Shown: in pieces, positions 25,249-27,564 of the stretch
How the letters are laid out: the number at the start of each line of letters is the position of its first letter
Numbering within the stretch: position 1 is the stretch's first letter
Assembly: GCA_002693605.1 (NCBI GenBank)
Contig: NZQO01000018.1
Span: 1 to 27,564 of the forward strand
DNA: 27,564 nucleotides
Reading direction: 5' to 3'
Origin: Flavobacteriaceae bacterium
Lineage (GTDB): Bacteria; Bacteroidota; Bacteroidia; Flavobacteriales; Flavobacteriaceae
Program-made: the position numbers and the translations under genes
The notes under the pieces: generated by a model
Database searches by the model: none
The model's input: only the letters and a program-made list of their open reading frames with translations
Told to the model about the DNA's origin: nothing

Positions 25249-26067
25249 TTAGAGCACCAGTGCGGTTTGACGAAATTCGTCTTCTTCGTCGCTAATAATG
25301 CCCAATGCTTCATAAATATATCCGAAGGTTGATAGCAATTCCGGTTTTCCGTCTACAATGGCCACGTTGTGCTCAAAGTGCGCACTGGGCTTGTGGTCTT
25401 TGGTAAGTATGGTCCAGCCGTCTCGTAGTTGCTCGATGCGCCGGGTGCCAAGATTAATCATGGGCTCTATGGCAACGGTCATGCCCTCGACAAATTTCTT
25501 GCCGCGGCCGCGCCGCCCGTAATTAGGCATTTCGGGATCCTCGTGCATGGTCCTACCCAGGCCGTGGCCTACCAGTTCGCGTACCACGCCATAGCCGTGC
25601 TCCTCGCAATGTTGCTGGATAGCGAACCCCACATCGCCCACGCGATTCCCTTCCTTAAATTCGCGAATGCCGATATACAGCGACTCCTTGGTAACCTGCA
25701 ATAATTTCTTAACCTCGGGCGCTACCTCGCCCACCTCGAAAGTATAGGCGTGGTCCCCATAAAATCCGTTCTTAACCGCTCCGCAATCGATTGATATAAT
25801 ATCGCCCTCGTCGTAGGGAGTATCATTAGGAATACCGTGCACAACTTGGGCATTCGGACTCATACACAGGGAATTTGGGAAATCGTACAACCCCAAGAAA
25901 CCGGGAACGGCCCCGTGATCGCGAATGAACTCCTCGGCAAGGGCGTCTAACTTCAACGAGGTTGCGCCCGGCTTCACCTCCTTGGCAAGCATTCCCAAGG
26001 TTTTGGAAACCACTAGGGCGGCCTCTCGCATCAATTCAATTTCTTCTCGGGTTTTGGGTATGATCAT
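25249..26067 (-). CDS. map: Methionine aminopeptidase, type I
   Basis: The 272-residue enzyme removes the initiator Met from new proteins. The five metal ligands are all present: D94 (SIDCGA), D105 (GDHAYTF), H168 (VGHGLGRTMHE), E201 (AIEPM) and E232 (HFEHNVAI), together with His77 of the substrate site. The type I core ends with a short C-terminal extension of about 25 residues (GIISDEEDEFRQ) beyond the common E. coli length. It is not next to ribosomal genes as in many bacteria, so it may be a second copy. It follows the HAD phosphatase gene by 10 nt. Confidence 0.94.
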   Translation of the reverse strand: MIIPKTREEIELMREAALVVSKTLGMLAKEVKPGATSLKLDALAEEFIRDHGAVPGFLGLYDFPNSLCMSPNAQVVHGIPNDTPYDEGDIISIDCGAVKNGFYGDHAYTFEVGEVAPEVKKLLQVTKESLYIGIREFKEGNRVGDVGFAIQQHCEEHGYGVVRELVGHGLGRTMHEDPEMPNYGRRGRGKKFVEGMTVAIEPMINLGTRRIEQLRDGWTILTKDHKPSAHFEHNVAIVDGKPELLSTFGYIYEALGIISDEEDEFRQTALVL

Positions 26068-26077
26068 GGTATTGGGT

Positions 26078-26485
26078 TTAAAAGGAAAACCATCCTTTTT
26101 TTCTTTTCTTGTTTGTCTTGGAGGGAAGGGAACCGTCGGCCACTAGCAATTGGTAAATTTCGCCCCAGCTCATTAAGCCACCAATATTTCGGTCGTCTAT
26201 AAAGTAATCTGCGTTTATTTTTCGGCTGTACTTGGTGTCATATTCTTCTTCTGGAAAACTCCTGTTAACCGCATAAAAGGTGATTCCATGTTGCCGGCAG
26301 AAATCCACAGCTTCCTGCAGCCGCTTTCCGTCCCTGTATGTCCAGAGAATGAGACGGTGCCCATTTTCCTGTAATTTCTTTAGCGTATCGAAGGCGAAAA
26401 TTATGGGCTTCCCGATACGAGGAAACTCATCCTCCACGATGGTGCCATCGAAATCTACGGCAATGGTATAAGTATCAGTCAGCAT
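26078..26485 (-). CDS. BT0820-type HAD-superfamily phosphatase
   Basis: The 135-residue protein has the HAD core: the nucleophile motif DFDGT with D11 and D13, the LILWTYRDG segment (motif II region, about 44-52) and DDRNIGG near the C-terminus (motif IV, Asp pair). There is no cap domain, so the substrate is probably large or a phosphoprotein/sugar; it is not known. A longer frame begins at 26572, but that would overlap the thioredoxin-like gene; ATG at 26485 fits the family and lies just behind a good promoter. The C-terminal 15 residues are Lys-rich. It probably heads the unit with map and the methyltransferase. Confidence 0.87.
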   Translation of the reverse strand: MLTDTYTIAVDFDGTIVEDEFPRIGKPIIFAFDTLKKLQENGHRLILWTYRDGKRLQEAVDFCRQHGITFYAVNRSFPEEEYDTKYSRKINADYFIDDRNIGGLMSWGEIYQLLVADGSLPSKTNKKRKKGWFSF

Positions 26486-26503
26486 AAACGGTTTTTCAAA
26501 GGG

Positions 26504-26534
26504 CAAAAATACGAAGAATTCCCCGCCTGCAAAA
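26504..26534 (-). promoter_or_regulatory. Bacteroidota-type promoter for the HAD-map-methyltransferase unit
   Basis: On the minus strand TTTTG (26534-26530), an 18-nt spacer and TATTTTTG (26511-26504) match TTG/TAnnTTTG well. It sits in the 52-nt gap after the thioredoxin-like gene and 18 nt before the HAD start, supporting the shorter HAD frame. Confidence 0.65.
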
Positions 26535-26537
26535 GCA

Positions 26538-27125
26538 TTATTCGGCATAGGGGTGGCTATATGCCTCACCACTCAGAATTGCGTGCATATCGTCTGCTAA
26601 CGACTGTTGGGCGTACTCTACGAACCGACCAATTTCCTTGTCGTTCCTGTAAAATATAATAGTTGGCACGTACTCGATTTCGAGTCCTTCTTCGAAATCT
26701 TGTGGGGTTTCCTTATCATGATCCACGGCATACAAGGTGAAATTTTCCATGTTATAATTGCTGGTTGCCAGGATATTGTATAAAGTGGGTATTTCACGCT
26801 GGCTATCTTCGCACCAAGTGCCCATAAACGCCTTAATACGAACATCCTCGAGGAGCGGAGCCAATTTTTTGACGACCGCAGTATCCGAAAGGTGCGCTGC
26901 GGTATCCGGTTGGAACCACGATTCGAACAAATCGTGCTGAAGTCCCTCTTTGTCAATTTCTCCAATTAGCATCTGGCCGCCATCTATTTCATCCTCGACG
27001 AGTTTGTTGAGAGAATCTTTTTTTATCTGTGCGGTTTCCTCGGTATTCGCTACGGTTTCCTTGTTATTTGGAGATCCGCAGGCGACGAGCAGAATTAAAA
27101 TTATGAAGTGTGTAGCTAATTTCAT
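26538..27125 (-). CDS. Thioredoxin-fold lipoprotein with a WCEDS active-site variant
   Basis: The 195-residue protein carries a lipoprotein signal (Leu-Val-Ala-Cys, Cys16) followed by a low-complexity polar linker (18-45) and a thioredoxin fold. The active-site position reads W104-C105-E106-D107-S108: the first Cys is kept and the second is Ser. The cis-Pro is at P154 in YVPTIIF. Such CxxS proteins cannot form the usual intramolecular disulfide and tend to act as isomerases or mixed-disulfide partners; the target is unknown. It should be exposed in the periplasm. It starts 10 nt after the gpmI stop, likely co-transcribed. Confidence 0.85.
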   Translation of the reverse strand: MKLATHFIILILLVACGSPNNKETVANTEETAQIKKDSLNKLVEDEIDGGQMLIGEIDKEGLQHDLFESWFQPDTAAHLSDTAVVKKLAPLLEDVRIKAFMGTWCEDSQREIPTLYNILATSNYNMENFTLYAVDHDKETPQDFEEGLEIEYVPTIIFYRNDKEIGRFVEYAQQSLADDMHAILSGEAYSHPYAE

Positions 27126-27135
27126 GGTCTTAAAT

Positions 27136-27564
27136 TTAAACTAAAGTTGATTGTGTCATTGCCTTTGGCTTTTCTAAACCCATAATATGCAGGACCGTTG
27201 GGGCAATATCTCCCAAAATACCATTTTTTACCGATTTAATGTCCGTGTCTATCACGATAATCGGTACGGGGTTGGTCGTGTGGGCCGTATTTGGCGAGCC
27301 GTCCGGATTGCGCATAACCTCGCTGTTGCCATGATCGGCTAAAATTAGCGTAGTATAGCCCTGTTGCATGGCTACCTCTACAATATTTTTGGTGCAGTTA
27401 TCAACCGTTTCACAAGCTTTTATGGCGGCTACAAAAACTCCGGTATGCCCGACCATGTCGGGATTGGCGAAATTAAGGCAGATGAAATCGGCCGTCTGGT
27501 TCGTTAGTTCCGGCAATATCTTGTCACGAATTTCATAGGCGCTCATTTCCGGTTGCAGGTCGTA
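27136..27564 (-). CDS. gpmI: Cofactor-independent phosphoglycerate mutase GpmI (3' part)
   Basis: The last 142 residues of the glycolytic 2,3-diphosphoglycerate-independent mutase are present; the frame is open to the right edge and the N-terminal two thirds lie outside. Visible family features are YDLQPEMSAYEI at the edge, FANPDMVGHTG with the metal-binding His, ILADHGN with the metal-binding Asp-His, and NTAHTTNPVP near the C-terminus. The enzyme interconverts 3- and 2-phosphoglycerate using two Mn2+ ions. The stop is 10 nt before the thioredoxin-like lipoprotein gene. Confidence 0.95.
   Translation of the reverse strand, partial: YDLQPEMSAYEIRDKILPELTNQTADFICLNFANPDMVGHTGVFVAAIKACETVDNCTKNIVEVAMQQGYTTLILADHGNSEVMRNPDGSPNTAHTTNPVPIIVIDTDIKSVKNGILGDIAPTVLHIMGLEKPKAMTQSTLV

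Noticed and set aside
1..27564. CRISPR array, mobile element, defence island, tRNA/rRNA or riboswitch
   Set aside because: No regularly spaced repeats, transposase or integrase, terminal repeats, cloverleaf or rRNA-like sequence were seen, and gaps are too short and featureless for the known riboswitches.

Overview
The window looks like a chromosomal core region of a marine-type member of the Flavobacteriaceae (phylum Bacteroidota). The case rests on several independent signs: two type IX secretion components (PorT and the translocon Plug protein), Bacteroidota-restricted families (TamL lipoprotein, DUF3667, BT0820-type HAD phosphatase), a complete Na+-translocating NADH:quinone reductase operon, menaquinone methylation by UbiE/MenG, and promoters of the Bacteroidota sigma-ABfr type (TTG, 17-23 nt spacer, TAnnTTTG) instead of -35/-10 boxes. 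I see no rRNA, tRNA, CRISPR array, insertion sequence, prophage or other mobile element. Coding density is very high and no gap exceeds 200 bases.

Layout. Positions 1-2160: the 5' part of a leftward TamL-type outer-membrane assembly lipoprotein and a divergent TrmH/SpoU RNA methyltransferase, both starting with TTG. 2147-3588: ubiE-porT, translationally coupled, leftward. 3725-6579: trkA-trkH potassium uptake, rightward. 6581-10106: a leftward set of fatty-acid desaturase, aspartate-type aminotransferase and purT. 10180-10809: rsmG. 10799-13057: leftward pruA, a strong terminator, then a NUDIX hydrolase. 13208-13930: an NRDE/TANGO2-type protein. 13920-16731: leftward Plug, DUF3667 and apaG. 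16924-23024: nqrABCDEF with its own promoter and a strong terminator. 23112-24472: a 120-residue uncharacterised protein coupled to apbE. 24467-27564: leftward gpmI (cut by the window), a thioredoxin-like lipoprotein, a HAD phosphatase with its own promoter, map, and a SAM methyltransferase.

How the genes fit together. The clearest functional unit is nqrA-F plus apbE: ApbE attaches FMN covalently to NqrB and NqrC, and UbiE supplies the finished menaquinone that Nqr reduces. Trk K+ uptake is naturally paired with a sodium-based energy economy, although that link is inference. PorT, Plug and TamL are all outer-membrane assembly or secretion factors. The rest is ordinary metabolism and RNA modification.

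I did not find a convincing new defence, mobile or biosynthetic system. The points most worth a second look are a non-standard SGET flavinylation motif in NqrB, an apparently leaderless apbE operon carrying an unknown coupled gene, palindromes at the nqr and pruA promoters, and the fact that all five tail-to-tail gene pairs overlap or abut with no hairpin terminator.
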